Source: Calocera cornea HHB12733
Lineage: Eukaryota > Basidiomycota > Dacrymycetes > Dacrymycetales > Dacrymycetaceae
DNA: 64,000 nt
Assembly (NCBI GenBank): GCA_001632435.1
Contig: KV423937.1
Coordinates: 186,001-250,000 of the forward strand
Direction of reading: 5' to 3'
Both the position numbers and the translations under genes were made by a program. The notes beneath the pieces were generated by a model. That model searched no databases. It saw nothing but the letters and a program-made list of their open reading frames with translations, and was not told where the DNA came from. How positions within the stretch are numbered: the first letter of the stretch is position 1; every line of letters begins with the position of its first letter. Positions 22,777 to 33,782 of the stretch are shown one piece after another.

Positions 22777-24728
22777 ATGCCTGGAGGATCTAAATCAAGC
22801 AATTCTATGAGTCGCAGCGAGGCAGAACGGCTACGGAACAGGACCCCATCGGACAACGAATCCGACACCGACCAGCCGCCAACCAAAGTGAGCGAGATCG
22901 AGTTGTACCTGGCGAAAGTACCCGAAAGCTGATCATGCTGCGTCAGAACCCAGACAATACCAACGCACCGCTTGGCGAGAGCATCAGCGTGCCTCCTGCT
23001 GGCGGCACTGGTGGAGACCGCCGTTCTGGTGGGAACCGAGCGCAGACCACGACCCCCGGAGTAGCAAAGGCAAGGACAACTGTGGAAGGACGACGTTTGT
23101 ATCATCGCAAGCAGGTGCTAGCTTCTATGCGCCTCGTCGAGGATAACAACGGGATAAGGAGGCTTGGAGCCACCGAGTGTAAGTAGATGTGTGTCAAGAC
23201 ACGACCGAAGAACTGAATCCTCTCCAGCGATCGACAGGAGCGACGAAGAGGAAGAAGATCAGGCCGCCGACGGCGAAGGGCATGTGGTGCCGAACGAGGG
23301 TGGTCCCACGGGACGAGGAATGCCGAAAAGGGGTGAGTTCACCATCTTGTTATTGCGCACTTCACGGTGGATGGCCGTAGGCCATCATCCGCCGTGAAAG
23401 CACCCCGTAGGCCATCATAGACGGTGATAGTGCCCCGTACCTCGCTATATTTGGCGAGAGCTCATCGTGTAGACCATGCTGACGCCGTAATATCTCCAGG
23501 TGAGCGCAAGACTCGTCCGTCCAGCCGCAAAGTCTCGAAGCGCAAGGGAAGGATAGAGTCTGACTCGGACGACGACTATATGGTGCAGGACGACGATGAT
23601 GACGGACAAGATGATGAAGACGATTCCGCAGAAGCAGAAGAGGACGAAGACAGCATTATAGCCGACCTGACTAAGGAGGAGAAAGACATAGTCCGCAAGC
23701 TCTCTCCATATGTCCTCGCCGCCTACCCACCCGATGCCCAAAAGACGATTCAGCTCACGAAAGCTCATCTGCGTATCGAGGTGGCGACGGTGAACGGGTT
23801 TCCGAAGGACGGTGACGCGATCGGTAAAATGATAGCGCGTGCTATGCAAGGGGCGAACGAGGAAGGTGCTGATAGCAATCTCCCTCTGATTGCTGCCACC
23901 CCGGGTCTAGTCAAAATGGTCAGTCCAAGTGTGGCTCGACTTCCCATATGCTGATAATACCCTATAGCTGAGGAACGAGCCCTCGCGCTTCCGCAGCAAT
24001 CTCAAGGCTACGGCACGCGCCGTTGTCGACGAAGTTTACGCTTTTGAAGACCGCAAGCAGTGGCCAAACTCGAAATCAGTCGGAACTTTTCTCAAACCGT
24101 TGCTTGCGTATCACAAAGGGCTTTTTACTATGAAGAATTTCAATCGCACGGACGTAAGTACAGTGATCGATGGCTCCATACTCGTGCTTATGCTTATGAT
24201 GTTCGACAGCCCGAGGCCAGCAGTGGCATATTCGAGAATCCTGCGCTGGCACGGCTCATTCTGGATCATTACTATCGACCGAAGTCAGAGGAGGCGGACG
24301 CACGAACGCACCCATCTGCGTTCACGCCATATTCTATCGAATTCATCGCTCTGAACTTCACAGTGGTACGTAGACACTCAGATGACCTGAAACTGTATTG
24401 ATACTGGTTCCACAGCTTCTGAACGTTCTTGAGGAATGGTCTAGCGGCATGCAGAAGATGATCGCACTTAGCAGTGAAGCTTATCGAGCGGAGTGGCTTT
24501 GGATGATCAACTCTATCAAGCGTTTTGATGAACTGAGCAGAGGTCGTGGCGACAATAAGTGGCAGGGAATCGTGGACAGACTTGAAGCTTGGATCTCGTG
24601 AGTACCTACTCAGTGCAGCTCTGTATAAAGTTACTGACTGAGTTGATACAAGGGACGAGCAAGTCGTATCTGCGTCGCAAGATCCGAAGCTGAAGAACGT
24701 AGATTGGGTCACTGCGTACGCTGACTGA
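22777..24728 (+). CDS. DUF6532-like protein B
   Basis: Join 22777-22887, 22947-23178, 23228-23332, 23500-23918, 23968-24153, 24210-24365, 24416-24597, 24653-24728, giving 488 residues, the longest of the four paralogues. The extra length is an N-terminal disordered region with basic and strongly acidic blocks (RSDEEEEDQAADGE; VQDDDDDGQDDEDD), typical of nuclear proteins. The domain follows: AYPPDAQKTIQLTKAHLRIE, KATARAVVDEVYAFEDRKQW, SSGIFENPALARLILDHYY, EFIALNFTV, LLNVLEEWSSG, and the terminal NVDWVTAYAD. The 186- and 156-nt exons equal those of gene A and the 182-nt exon equals that of gene D. Intron 3 (23333-23499) is unusually long and carries a hairpin/30-bp repeat. Function is unknown. 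Confidence 0.75.
23361..23440. repeat. Hairpin and 30-bp direct repeat inside an intron of gene B
   Basis: CCGTAGGCCATCAT occurs at 23375-23388 and again at 23405-23418, a period of 30 bp. The flanks TTCACGGTGGATGG (23361) and CCATCATCCGCCGTGAA (ending about 23398) are near-reverse complements, so the first unit can fold into a hairpin. It lies wholly within intron 3 of DUF6532-like gene B. Confidence 0.6.
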
Positions 24729-24792
24729 GTCAATGGTACAGTGCGAGGATCGGATAGGGACATGAAAAGGAGCACATATGGAGCCAAAGTAG

Positions 24793-24862
24793 TCGGAATC
24801 AGTCAGTAGTAGTCCATAGCGATCGAAATCAGTCAGTTGTAGTCCAAAGCGATCGATAGCAG
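24793..24862. repeat. 30-bp tandem repeat, about 2.3 copies
   Basis: Units beginning TCGGAATCAGTCAGTAGTAG (24793) and TCGAAATCAGTCAGTTGTAG (24823) are followed by a partial third copy (TCGATAGCAG). It lies between the 3' ends of convergent genes B and C. The rest of 24729-25094 holds nothing recognisable. Confidence 0.65.
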
Positions 24863-25094
24863 TTTGCGGTCTCTGAAAGTTGTCCAAAGTTGGCCTAACC
24901 TTAGGAGAGGAGGCTGGATAGATGTTGAATGATCACAAGCGTTCCCGAGAGCATGCGACCGGGTAAAGAAGGAAGAAGCATCATAATATTGGGCATGACG
25001 TAGGGACAGAGGGACAAAGTTCTTTGTGACATCCCAAGGTCGATGTAACTATGACCGAAATATGAAAGAGTAGAAAGACACCCTACTTGACCGA

Positions 25095-26465
25095 TCAAAC
25101 AAAGCGATCGACCCACGTACACTGTACTACATTGGGATCGCTGGCGGATGAGAGAACTACCTTATCCCTAGATTGATGTCAGCATCAGGAAGACAAGGTA
25201 ACTTCTACAGACATACATGACATCATTCCGGAGACGGGCCAGGAGTGAAGAGAGCCCATTATCAGTACCGCTGGCCTCGCTCAAATTGTCCCAATGATGC
25301 AGGCTGTTGAGGAGCCAGAGATATTCAGCCCGCGAAGTCGGCTCGTCTAGCGGTAGTGGACTGAAAAAACCGTGATGCCATTCTTGAAGAGCGTGATGCA
25401 ACTGGAGCGAACACTGAGTTGAGCCTGAGCGAAGGCAGACAACTGGACATACCACAGCAAAGTTGATTGCGACGAAGTCCGCAGTAAAGTTGATGAAGAG
25501 ATCTGGGCGAGTGGAAGCATCGGCCACAGGGGAAGCGGGGTCATAATAGTGTTTCGCCGTTAAAGCAACCCACGCCGGGTTCTCGAAAATGCCGGAATGA
25601 GAGTGGGCAACGTTGGCCTGACGTAGAATGAGCGGAGATTGAGGACGCTGACGCTGTACGCACCGAGCGATTATCGAAATGTTTGAAAGTATAGAAACCC
25701 TTTCCATCAGTCAGCAGCAGGCGGACATACTTCCGGATCTTCATGGGATTGCTCCACAGGGACACATCATTGAACCGATAAGTTTCCAGTACAGCCAATC
25801 GAGCGTTCGCGATAAGACTAGTCCGAAAGTTGCCCACAGTTTGCGCGAGCTGGGCAAAGTTGTCAGTAGTAGCACGTAGAGAGAGAGAGGAGTCCATACA
25901 TCCTCATAGACGTCGAAAGGCAATGGAAGATTAAAAGAAGGGAGCCGGACCATCTCTAGCTCATCATTGGCATCCATCACTAGCTCGGGTATCAGGAAAC
26001 GAAGCTCCTCGCTGGGCACCCATCCATTGTGAAGCGCAATATGAACGCGAACTTGTAGGCGATAGTACTGGAGGGTACGTGAGACTGGCGAAACAGCAAA
26101 CGAGACCGTTGGGGCATAGCCTTGAGGATGGTCGGTATCCCGCCGAGGAATAACGATATGTTCGTCGTCAGATGCGCTTTGAGCCTCGTGAAGCTGCAGG
26201 GATGCGTCCGTGCGCTCGACGCCTACTGTAGAACCGTGCGCGAAAGAGCCGGTCCGAGGCCGCTTGGCGGTAGGATTGTCTATCACACCAGACGGATATG
26301 AAATCAGAGGTAGCACATCGCGGCAGTTGTGGATTTCGAGCACACCTTGTGACGCGAGCGGAGACGGTAGGTAAGAGAAGCGACGCTTCAGTCCGGAATC
26401 TGTGTGCAGTTAAGTGAGGAGTGCGAGTGGTATCTATGTGACTCACTGATGATAGAAGGCTCCAT
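25095..26465 (-). CDS. DUF6532-like protein C
   Basis: Complement of join 25095-25167, 25217-25401, 25453-25617, 25664-25849, 25900-26399, 26447-26465, giving 375 residues with all junctions GT-AG and in frame. It starts with a tiny exon (MEPSII), then a region with a probable nuclear localisation cluster (KRPRTG) and the helical part before the domain. The domain includes NARLAVLETYRFNDVSLW, SGIFENPAWVALTAKHYY, DFVAINFAVV, LHHALQEWHHG and YLWLLNSLHHWDNL. The last exon (QCTWVDRFV) aligns with the ends of B and D. The exon encoding the ETYRF block is 186 nt, as in A, B and D. It is convergent with gene B and tail-to-head with gene D. Function is unknown. Confidence 0.75.
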
Positions 26466-26849
26466 AGTTGGGCAGGAGAGGAGAGAACGAAGAAGAGATG
26501 CCACAGCAAGGCTCAGGGGGGGCGACGGATTACAGAACGGGACCAAAAAAGGGCACGTGATTATACTCCACAATAGACCGGCTGAAGACAGGCCTCTTCG
26601 GAGGGTCTCGACATGGTTGTAGATCTTCGGAAGACAGAGAGAAAAGGAGTGATCATTCTGGAAGGGAAGGGAAGGACGCTTATACAGGACAATTGTTTGG
26701 AATTCCCAGTATGTGTGCATGAGCGACGTGAAAGGACGACGGAAATTGACAAAGTACAGTATTGAACGAAACAGGTCCATACGCAGCTATAGAGTAGATC
26801 ATAGCAGGTCATAGAAGGTGATACTACCCCCTGCGTTGCCCGTAGCAGT

Positions 26850-27947
26850 CTAAACATGCTGATCGACCCATGTGCAAACCTGATTACTTTGATCCTGAGA
26901 CGGAGATATGAGTGAGTCCCTAAGATTGCCGGTTAACCCCCTGTGTGCGGTACAGATGAATGCCCACCGTACTCGATGTCTCGGCGAAGTCGATGTAGAA
27001 GGTGCCTAGCGCGTGGTTTACTGCGTTCACGGAGCAGAGTGTTCCAGCTATAGATACTTTGGAGGAGCCAGAAGTAGATGGGACGAGAGGTAGTCTCATC
27101 GAACGGAACAGGCAGATAGGACCCAGTCACCCATTCCTGCAATGCACTGTGAAGCTGGGAACCTGAATCAATTGAAGATATGGTAAGCGGTACTTCAATC
27201 AGGCGTACCGCACAGAAATTAATGGCAAGGAAGTTCTTCCCGTAGTGCTGTAGATGGGTTGAGAGGACGCGGGAGTCCGGACCAGAGCCCCGATAGTAAT
27301 AGTTCTTTACGAGAATGCTCCATGCTGGGTTCTCGAAGATACCGCGATGAGCCTTCATGTTGTAGGGCTGGAGATGGTAAGTCTATATGGTGCTAAATGA
27401 AATGGGAGTGGCTCACATCGGAAATGTCGAAATGCTGAAAGGTGAAGAAACCTTGGTCTGGCGTGAGGAGAAGCGAAACGAACGCTGCAATCTCGGACTT
27501 GTTAGCCCAAACATTCTTGTGGTTAAAGCGATAAGTCTCCAGGATCGCTGCGCGCGCAGTTTTCTTGAGTTGAGAGCGAAAATCTGTGAAAGCTCGCGAA
27601 AGCTGTTCGTAGGTTTCAGTAGAAGACCATATGTTCTCAATATTAGGGCGCACCAGCTTATACAGCCCTGGACTGAGAGGCATTTCAGGTGGCCAGGCGG
27701 GCAAGTGCTTCTCTAGCAATATCGACTGGGAGACTTTGACGATCTCCGTAATGATGCTAGGATACTCGTCCGTACGCGGCCATCCCTCCTGGACGGCGAG
27801 AAATGTACGAATGCGGGCTTGATAATAGCGAATCGTCTTTCGCCATTCAGCATGATAGTGACCGAGTCGATCATCGGGAATATTGTCATCCACTTCCTCG
27901 CAGTCAATCAGTGTAATGGGAGGAGTCGGGCGCTTGATCTCGGCCAT
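26850..27947 (-). CDS. DUF6532-like protein D
   Basis: Complement of join 26850-26919, 26973-27154, 27209-27367, 27418-27602 (27417 if the exon is 186 nt as in the paralogues), 27654-27947, giving about 296 residues. Domain blocks: TARAAILETYRFNHKNVW, RGIFENPAWSILVKNYYY, NFLAINFCAV, LHSALQEWVTG and YFWLLQSIYSWNTL. It ends CTWVDQHV, like C. The start at 27947 (MAEIKRPTPPITLID) is conservative; the frame stays open upstream to about 28067 without ATG, so a 5' exon equivalent to those in A-C may be missing from this model. It is divergent from the coiled-coil gene. Function is unknown. Confidence 0.7.
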
Positions 27948-28061
27948 TTGCTTGTGATCGCGTAGAACGATGTCAGACGACTGTTGTGCGGCTGGGTGGT
28001 GGCGATCAAATTTGGCGAAGGGAGATCGTGGGGCAATTGAGCCGCGTAAAGCGAATGGCCT

Positions 28062-28172
28062 CAGCAAAGTAACATAGGAGCCAGAAACAAGTTAAAAGAG
28101 GTGAGAGGGCAATAGAACTCAGCAAAAGTAACTGGTAGGAGCCGCAGCCAGCATAAAGAGGCAAGAAGGACA
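28062..28172. repeat. Imperfect ~57-bp tandem duplication between divergent genes
   Basis: Two copies of a segment beginning CAGCAAAGTAAC... and CAGCAAAAGTAAC..., each followed by GGAGCC...AGAGG, lie in the ~575-bp gap between DUF6532-like gene D and the coiled-coil gene. The gap is likely their shared promoter region. No other feature is seen in it. Confidence 0.45.
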
Positions 28173-28523
28173 CCAGTGTGCCGCGTCGCAGACTTGATTC
28201 CGCTCACGTGACAGTGAGAGTGAGTAACGTGATGCAATGTAAGTCGCGTCGCGCTGCTTCTCTTTCCCGTTCCGCCACCTCAACTGTCACTGAACAAGCT
28301 TGCTCAACACAATTATTGGTCTTGACATTCCTGAAACAACTGGTACAGGCTATACACTACCCTTGTAAGTGAACTACACTGTTGTGCATGGATTAAGCTC
28401 AAGTTTGACCGCATATATGCAGGGCTCGAGTGATGCCAGCAATGAAGAAGGCGCGAGCCAAGTTGGAGTCTTAGAACGCAGCTCACCTTGACTCAGAACT
28501 CGCAGAAATTGTACAATTCTCTT

Positions 28524-29189
28524 ATGACTCAGCAGACAGAACCTTTCAAGAAACGCAGGCGGATTGAAGTCGGTGATGATGCCATGGAAGGGGACGTTTC
28601 TGTGACGGTGCGCATAGTGGATCGTTCTCAGGATGGTATGCAGCTAATCCAAGTGTAGGAAATGGGTCTCCAAGCAGTAAATACGCACAGAAACGCGAAC
28701 TTCACTCTGAACGCACCCAAGAACATTGATACGAGTCGCGCACACGATCGCTCTGCATATCCCACTCCAACTCTGCCCGTAACCACCCAGATGTCGCCGT
28801 CGTCCAGCGTTTATCAGCCCGTCGTGGGATTTCCCGCCTCCTCTCACTCAAACACGTCTCTCCCAAACCATGTTGTCCCTAGTGCTGTCGAACTTACCGA
28901 AAGTGAGCCGCAGAGCCGGCACCTGCAGGAAACGTCGCAGAACTTCGACTATCTCTTCCACAACAATCCCCTTCGCCTCCGTAAGCTCTTCGAGGAGCTG
29001 ACTGCCCAAAATGCTGCACTCAAGATGATGATTCACGAGATCAAACGAGACAATGGTGCTCTGAGTGGTCGGCAGCAGGCGCTCGTGAGCGCACTGGGAG
29101 AGCAGCGTGCGCTGAGGAAAGAAGCGCAGGAGAAAGCCGAATTGATCGAGCTACAATTGAAGTACTTCAGCATAGCTGCTCTGAAGTAA
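28524..29189 (+). CDS. Small basic/coiled-coil protein
   Basis: Join 28524-28635, 28678-29189, giving 207 residues. The N-terminus carries a monopartite nuclear localisation-like cluster (PFKKRRRIE). The middle is Ser/Pro/Asn-rich. The last ~75 residues form a strong predicted coiled coil with Leu/Ala heptads (LRLRKLFEELTAQNAALKMM ... EKAELIELQLKYF). There is no basic region directly preceding the zipper, so I do not call it bZIP. Proteins like this may dimerise with or tether partner proteins; here it could act with the neighbouring DUF6532-like gene D, with which it shares an upstream region. That link is inference. No database family is recognised. Confidence 0.6.
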
Positions 29190-29492
29190 GACCAGCCTAT
29201 GTGGGGGCTTTCTGAAGGTAGTGAATACGTGCACTGTACTATAGACATTTTGAACAAATGGCATCCGTAGGAGTGTCAAATAAGAGTGGTGTGTATAGAG
29301 ACACCGCGGACCTGAGGTGCGTCTTGAGAGACACGCTATGCGAGCCCGTGCGAGTGTAAGGTGGTTTGTAGATTTAAATGCTACTGTGAGAGGGGAGAAG
29401 AGATATGAAACATAAAGAAACTAGGCAATAGGTGCCCAAAGCACTCGATAGAGGTTCAAAGCAGATTATACTAGAGGAGTTGAGGGTAGAGA

Positions 29493-31223
29493 TTACTCTA
29501 CCTCCATTGGTAGTAAAGTCGCACAGAATGAGAGCGCCAGTCGCCATCTGGCTCGACGACTGTAAACATCAGCCGCGTCATAGCGTCCCAAAATTGCCTG
29601 TTGTAGCGCTTGTACTTGTGGTATTGAGTAGGGACAGGTCGGAGGGAGGCAGTCCACATGGTTCAAGTGACGAGGTCGATTATCTTGGCCGTTCTGATGG
29701 GGAGGGTGAGCGGACGGACGGGTTGATTGTTGGGGAAGGAGGTCGAAGCCTCTGGCGCCGTGGTCCACACATCCCCAAAGGAACATATCGAGGGGTCGAT
29801 CCCGTGGCTGACCAGAGGCACGGAATGACATTGAATGGTGGTTCCACATGTTTTGAAACGATACCGCATTATCATTGATCATGTCGAGAAACAGGAAGTG
29901 AAGTAGCCAGAGATGAGCTTGGTTTAGCGGATCAAGGCCATCGAAAGCTTCCATGTCCTCGAACAATTGAGACCACTGATGAGAAACGTCGGTATTGTAG
30001 TCGACCCACAGACGCTCCACCCGAGTGTTATGAACAGAGCTGGTGTGTTTCAGTCGGATGTCTTAGAGTGAAGAAGCAGAGGAGACGCACCGACCCCAGA
30101 TGTATCCCCGCTGGTTGTCGCGCATCCAATCGGAGACACGGATGTTCTCTCCACCGTGATCGCCTCTAATACGAGAGGGCGTACCAAATATCTTCCGACC
30201 GGACTGAAATACATCTAGGACACTGTTCGCTCGGTTGTTGTCACTGACCCGGATGGATACCACACAGCGGGAGAAACCGTCGACGAAGGCATGTGTGAAG
30301 AACTTCCATTTAACAAGGCCTACAGCATGAGGTGAGCTCTTGTCAAGGAGAAGCCAAAACATGGACACGTACGGTGGTGGCCGTCATGATGCCAAAGGGC
30401 ATTGGGACCCGGCGAATGATATGGGCGACGTTGAATAATGCGACGCTCGAATCGGCGGGGCACCAAATCAATGCGGAGGAGCGAGGCCCGTAGACGAGCC
30501 AGGGTAACATGGTGCCCGAGAGCAACGACGTGACCTTGGAGCATGCCGGGTCCGTTGTTGGGATGATTACAGCGCCAGCGACGGACAATGCGATCGAGCT
30601 GCATTTCGGAGAGCTGGGCAGGGTGTGAGCCTTCTTGTGAGATAGCCGTACCATGAGATACGATGACACCCCGAGCGTTCCGAATTACATTAGAGTGGGT
30701 CACAGAGGTCGAAAGTAGGCCGTAGCGCTTCAAAGTCCGCTGAAGGGTGCGTGGGGACACTTGAAGTCTTCGTGCGATTCTTGCCTTCGTCCGACCCAGG
30801 GAAACAGCCGTGAGAAACCTCTCCGAAATCATCAGGCGCGGCCTTCCACGTCGACCAGTTCGCTGCTGAACAACAGGCAAGGGATAAGCACGGGTGACTG
30901 GATCCAACTCTTGAGAGGAGGCGGAGTCTAGCTGCTTTAGCATGAGGGTAAAGTCGCCTTCGAGCGCAGAGATCTCTTCGAATGTGAGGACAGGATAGAG
31001 CTATGGATGGGTTATGGTCAGCCACAGTACATTGGAAAGGGCAACAAAAACGGACACGTCGTGCGGATTCCCAAAAGCTAAGTACCTCCCGGCGAGACAC
31101 GGACAGCCTATCAGCGCGCCCAGCATCTAGCCGTACAGAGACGGCAATGCGTTCACATAGCCGGTCGAAATGGTTGGACAATTGGGCAACTTGCTCTGCT
31201 GGCGGGGTAGGGAGAGGATCCAT
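29493..31223 (-). CDS. Integrase core (DDE) protein of a fungal mobile element
   Basis: Complement of join 29493-30039, 30091-30319, 30373-31000, 31086-31223, giving 513 residues, intact in frame. After a short N-terminus comes a helix-turn-helix-like stretch (RGRPRLMISERFL, IARRLQVSPRTLQRTLKRYG), then an integrase core of the rve/RNase H-like fold found in many fungal and animal genomes (putative-integrase type). Catalytic candidates are Asp in WHHDGHH, Asp in RIRGDHGGEN and Glu in QLFEDMEAFDGLD. The signature HNTRVERLWVDYN follows intron 3. No LTRs, reverse transcriptase or protease are seen nearby, so it is not a retrotransposon remnant. It is the innermost gene next to the right edge array and transcribes inward; it is the best candidate for mobilising the island. 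An upstream exon cannot be excluded. Confidence 0.75.
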
Positions 31224-31499
31224 AACTCGGTGGTCAGAGGGGAACTGGAGTGAAGACGGGGGAGGAGTAATACTGGTACGGCGGTGAGAAACCAACCCGT
31301 GTGCTCTGAACTCCCTAAGCGGGGTTGCCATTGCCATACGCAGCTGACGCTCTCCCTCGAATGCCCACGGAGGGGCATGCATGAGTAACACGGCGGCCGG
31401 GTAGCAAGCCCCTTTTTCCCAGAAAGGCATAATGTGTGCTTTAGCGGGAGCCCGACCATTGGAACTCCGCTTAACGAAACGACATTACACAAAACTGGA

Positions 31500-31760
31500 T
31501 GGAAGGGGAAGCGGGAAGGTCAGGGAGCGGACGGGATTACAGGATAGCGGTAGAGAGAGGGCAAGCAGGAGGCTACAGGATGAGCTGGTATGGACAGGGT
31601 AGACGCAGGGCAGGATAACAGGGCATAAGCAGGAAGTACAGGGAACAGCCGGTAGGAGGGAGGGATCAACAAGGAGCAGGCGGAAATGATCAGGAGAGAG
31701 TAGGATTAAGCAGGATCTAGCAGGATCTAGCAGAATCTAGCCAGAACGACCCATAGCTGC
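31500..31760. repeat. Right array of degenerate 10-11 bp units (island edge)
   Basis: The + strand shows units such as AGCGGACGGGATTACAGGAT, GCAGGATAACAGGGCATAAG, and, at the outer end, three tandem copies of a ~10-bp unit (CAGGATCTAG, CAGGATCTAG, CAGAATCTAG; 31711-31740). The reverse complement (CTAGATCCTG) closely matches the outermost units of the left array (TAGATCCCTG). As on the left, the units become more degenerate towards the inside. It lies about 280 bp upstream of the integrase start. Confidence 0.6.
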
Positions 31761-32720
31761 CAGGAGCTGCCAGGATGCTGAGGGCTGTCCGGGATTTGTT
31801 GGGGAGCGGGACGAGATTTAGTCTCCGTCCTCATTTTTGTCCAGCATGTCATTCCATACTCAGGGTTGCGACTCACCTTCCGGCTGAGAGGTCTCAGGGT
31901 CAGAAGCCTGGCCTGGAATCTCGAAGGTGAGGTGGATGACGGAGGCGTCCCGCAGAGGAGGAACGGGAGGTGGCTAGCGCTCGCATGTCTGGCAAGTCCG
32001 GAATGGCGTATGTAGGATTGGTATGCTGACAACTGATGGGAAGCTAGCTCGAGCACGGCAGCACGAAGCGGTTTCGCTAGTGCTCCGAGCTACCGCTTCT
32101 GTGGCTTCTCAGATCTCCCACCCAACAGGCAACTATTGAACGCGCATATCTACAGTACATACCCCAGGCGCGCTTGACCGCTGCCAGCGCATCGTCCCTT
32201 CTCCTGCTTCTTCCCCGCACCGCGTGCAATCTCGACCGGATCGGGCGAGGCTAATCCCAGACCCTGCAGGGTTTCCCCACTAACCCCCTGGCTCGTTCCG
32301 TCACAATACAACACATTCGGCCACTTCCTATCACTACTCTAGACAATGGCTTCTCTTGCGCTCGGCGTGCGGGCTGGCCGAACCCGACCACGCGTGGTGG
32401 TGGGTCACATTGCCCCTCCTGTTTTCGCATGAAGCCAAGCGAGTGCTGCTGCTCTTGGTTAGCTATAGTACGACTGCATGATAGCATGACAGCGCGATAG
32501 CATGACAGCACGATAACACGATAACACGTTCTGCAGTACATCGCCCGTCGTGAGACGCGCTGAACCACCCCGTGCAAATCGCACCAGCTCCTCCTCGCAC
32601 CTGTCCCGCGCACACGTTTGTATTGGCCCGGCGAGCGCACCGGCATCCAGACCGCCCAGCCAGCGATGGAGCCGCTTCTCAGCGCTAGCGCGCTCTAACG
32701 CAGCTTGTCCAGCAAACCTC

Positions 32721-32826
32721 CGACTGTCGACTGTCGACCGTCGACTGTCGACGTTGTTTACGTATCAACCGTCTTACGTTACGTGACCGCGCGATTGTGA
32801 TTGTGATTGTGAACGTGAACGTGAAC
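32721..32826. repeat. Microsatellites: CGACTGT and GTGATT/GTGAAC runs
   Basis: CGACTGT-type heptamers with embedded GTCGAC palindromes run over 32721-32752. A hexamer series GTGATT x3 followed by GTGAAC x3 covers about 32793-32826. The second series shows a clean switch from one hexamer to another. Confidence 0.7.
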
Positions 32827-33140
32827 GCGTGGGTGCCGCGAGCGTGATTACAGTACGGCCTCCGGGCACGAGTGTGAATCCAGGGGCAGCTGATATTGAG
32901 ATGAGATAATGGGATAATGGAGGCTGTACGCGCGCTGACAGCCAGGGAAGGCGGATGTGCGAAAGGTGCTTAACTTTAGCGGCTTATCGTGCGATATTGA
33001 ACTTGATCGGTGAAACTGCTGAATGGCATTGGAGTGGAAGAAGATCGGAGTTGCTGGGCATGGGTTCCCAATCTGACCGAGCGGGTCTCAGGCTGCTGCG
33101 TACGTGACCTGACCGGTATGGGACCGTTCGCACGGTACCG

Positions 33141-33195
33141 TATTGTAATGTAATGTGTTGAGTTGAGTTGTATTGTGTTGTATTGTATTGTATTG
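33141..33195. repeat. TATTG/GTAAT pentanucleotide microsatellite
   Basis: A run of about eleven pentamers (TATTG, TAATG, TGTTG, AGTTG variants) over 55 bp. It is interrupted but keeps a strict 5-bp period. Confidence 0.7.
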
Positions 33196-33374
33196 CCGCC
33201 GGCATTGTATTCCCTCGGCATGGGCATCAGCGTCATATGAGAACGATTAGACAAGCTACCACCCGGTCTTGACATTTGACTTTTGCATTGGAGCGGCATA
33301 AGATTGAGCTGTCGCAGCAGGGCGCGGGGAAGCACAGCCGTGCGCTCATTTATTGCAATAGTCAGCCCCGAGGC

Positions 33375-33375
33375 T

Positions 33376-33406
<31 letters not shown>

Positions 33407-33744
33407 TTCGATCTCGATTCGGGGTTGGGATATCAACCGCTATGCTATGTTATCTATGCATTACCACCTTCCCACATGCGCGGCGCGGCGCAGCGCACCA
33501 CAACGCAACGGAACGTCAGCACAACAGACAGTGGTCACGGCACCCCACCGGAAAGGGCAAGGCCGCTGCCGCTGCCGCTGCCGGCGCACCCAACGAGGCA
33601 AAGTGACGGTCCGGACTCGGCAGCGCGTGGCGTGCCAAACGCACTCTGACTCGCTTGCGATCCTGTCGGCAAGGGCACCGGGCGCGGCAGGGCGGGCTGT
33701 CAGAGGCAGCGCTGGCAGCTCCGCGCGGTGTGTCGTGTTGTTGT

Positions 33745-33782
<38 letters not shown>

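Noticed and set aside
28524..29189. bZIP transcription factor.
   Set aside because: The coiled coil is present, but the basic cluster is at the far N-terminus and not contiguous with the zipper; the N-x7-R DNA-contact pattern is missing.
29493..31223. LTR retrotransposon remnant as the source of the integrase core.
   Set aside because: No reverse transcriptase, protease, gag or LTR-like direct repeats are visible within several kb, and the gene has regular introns.
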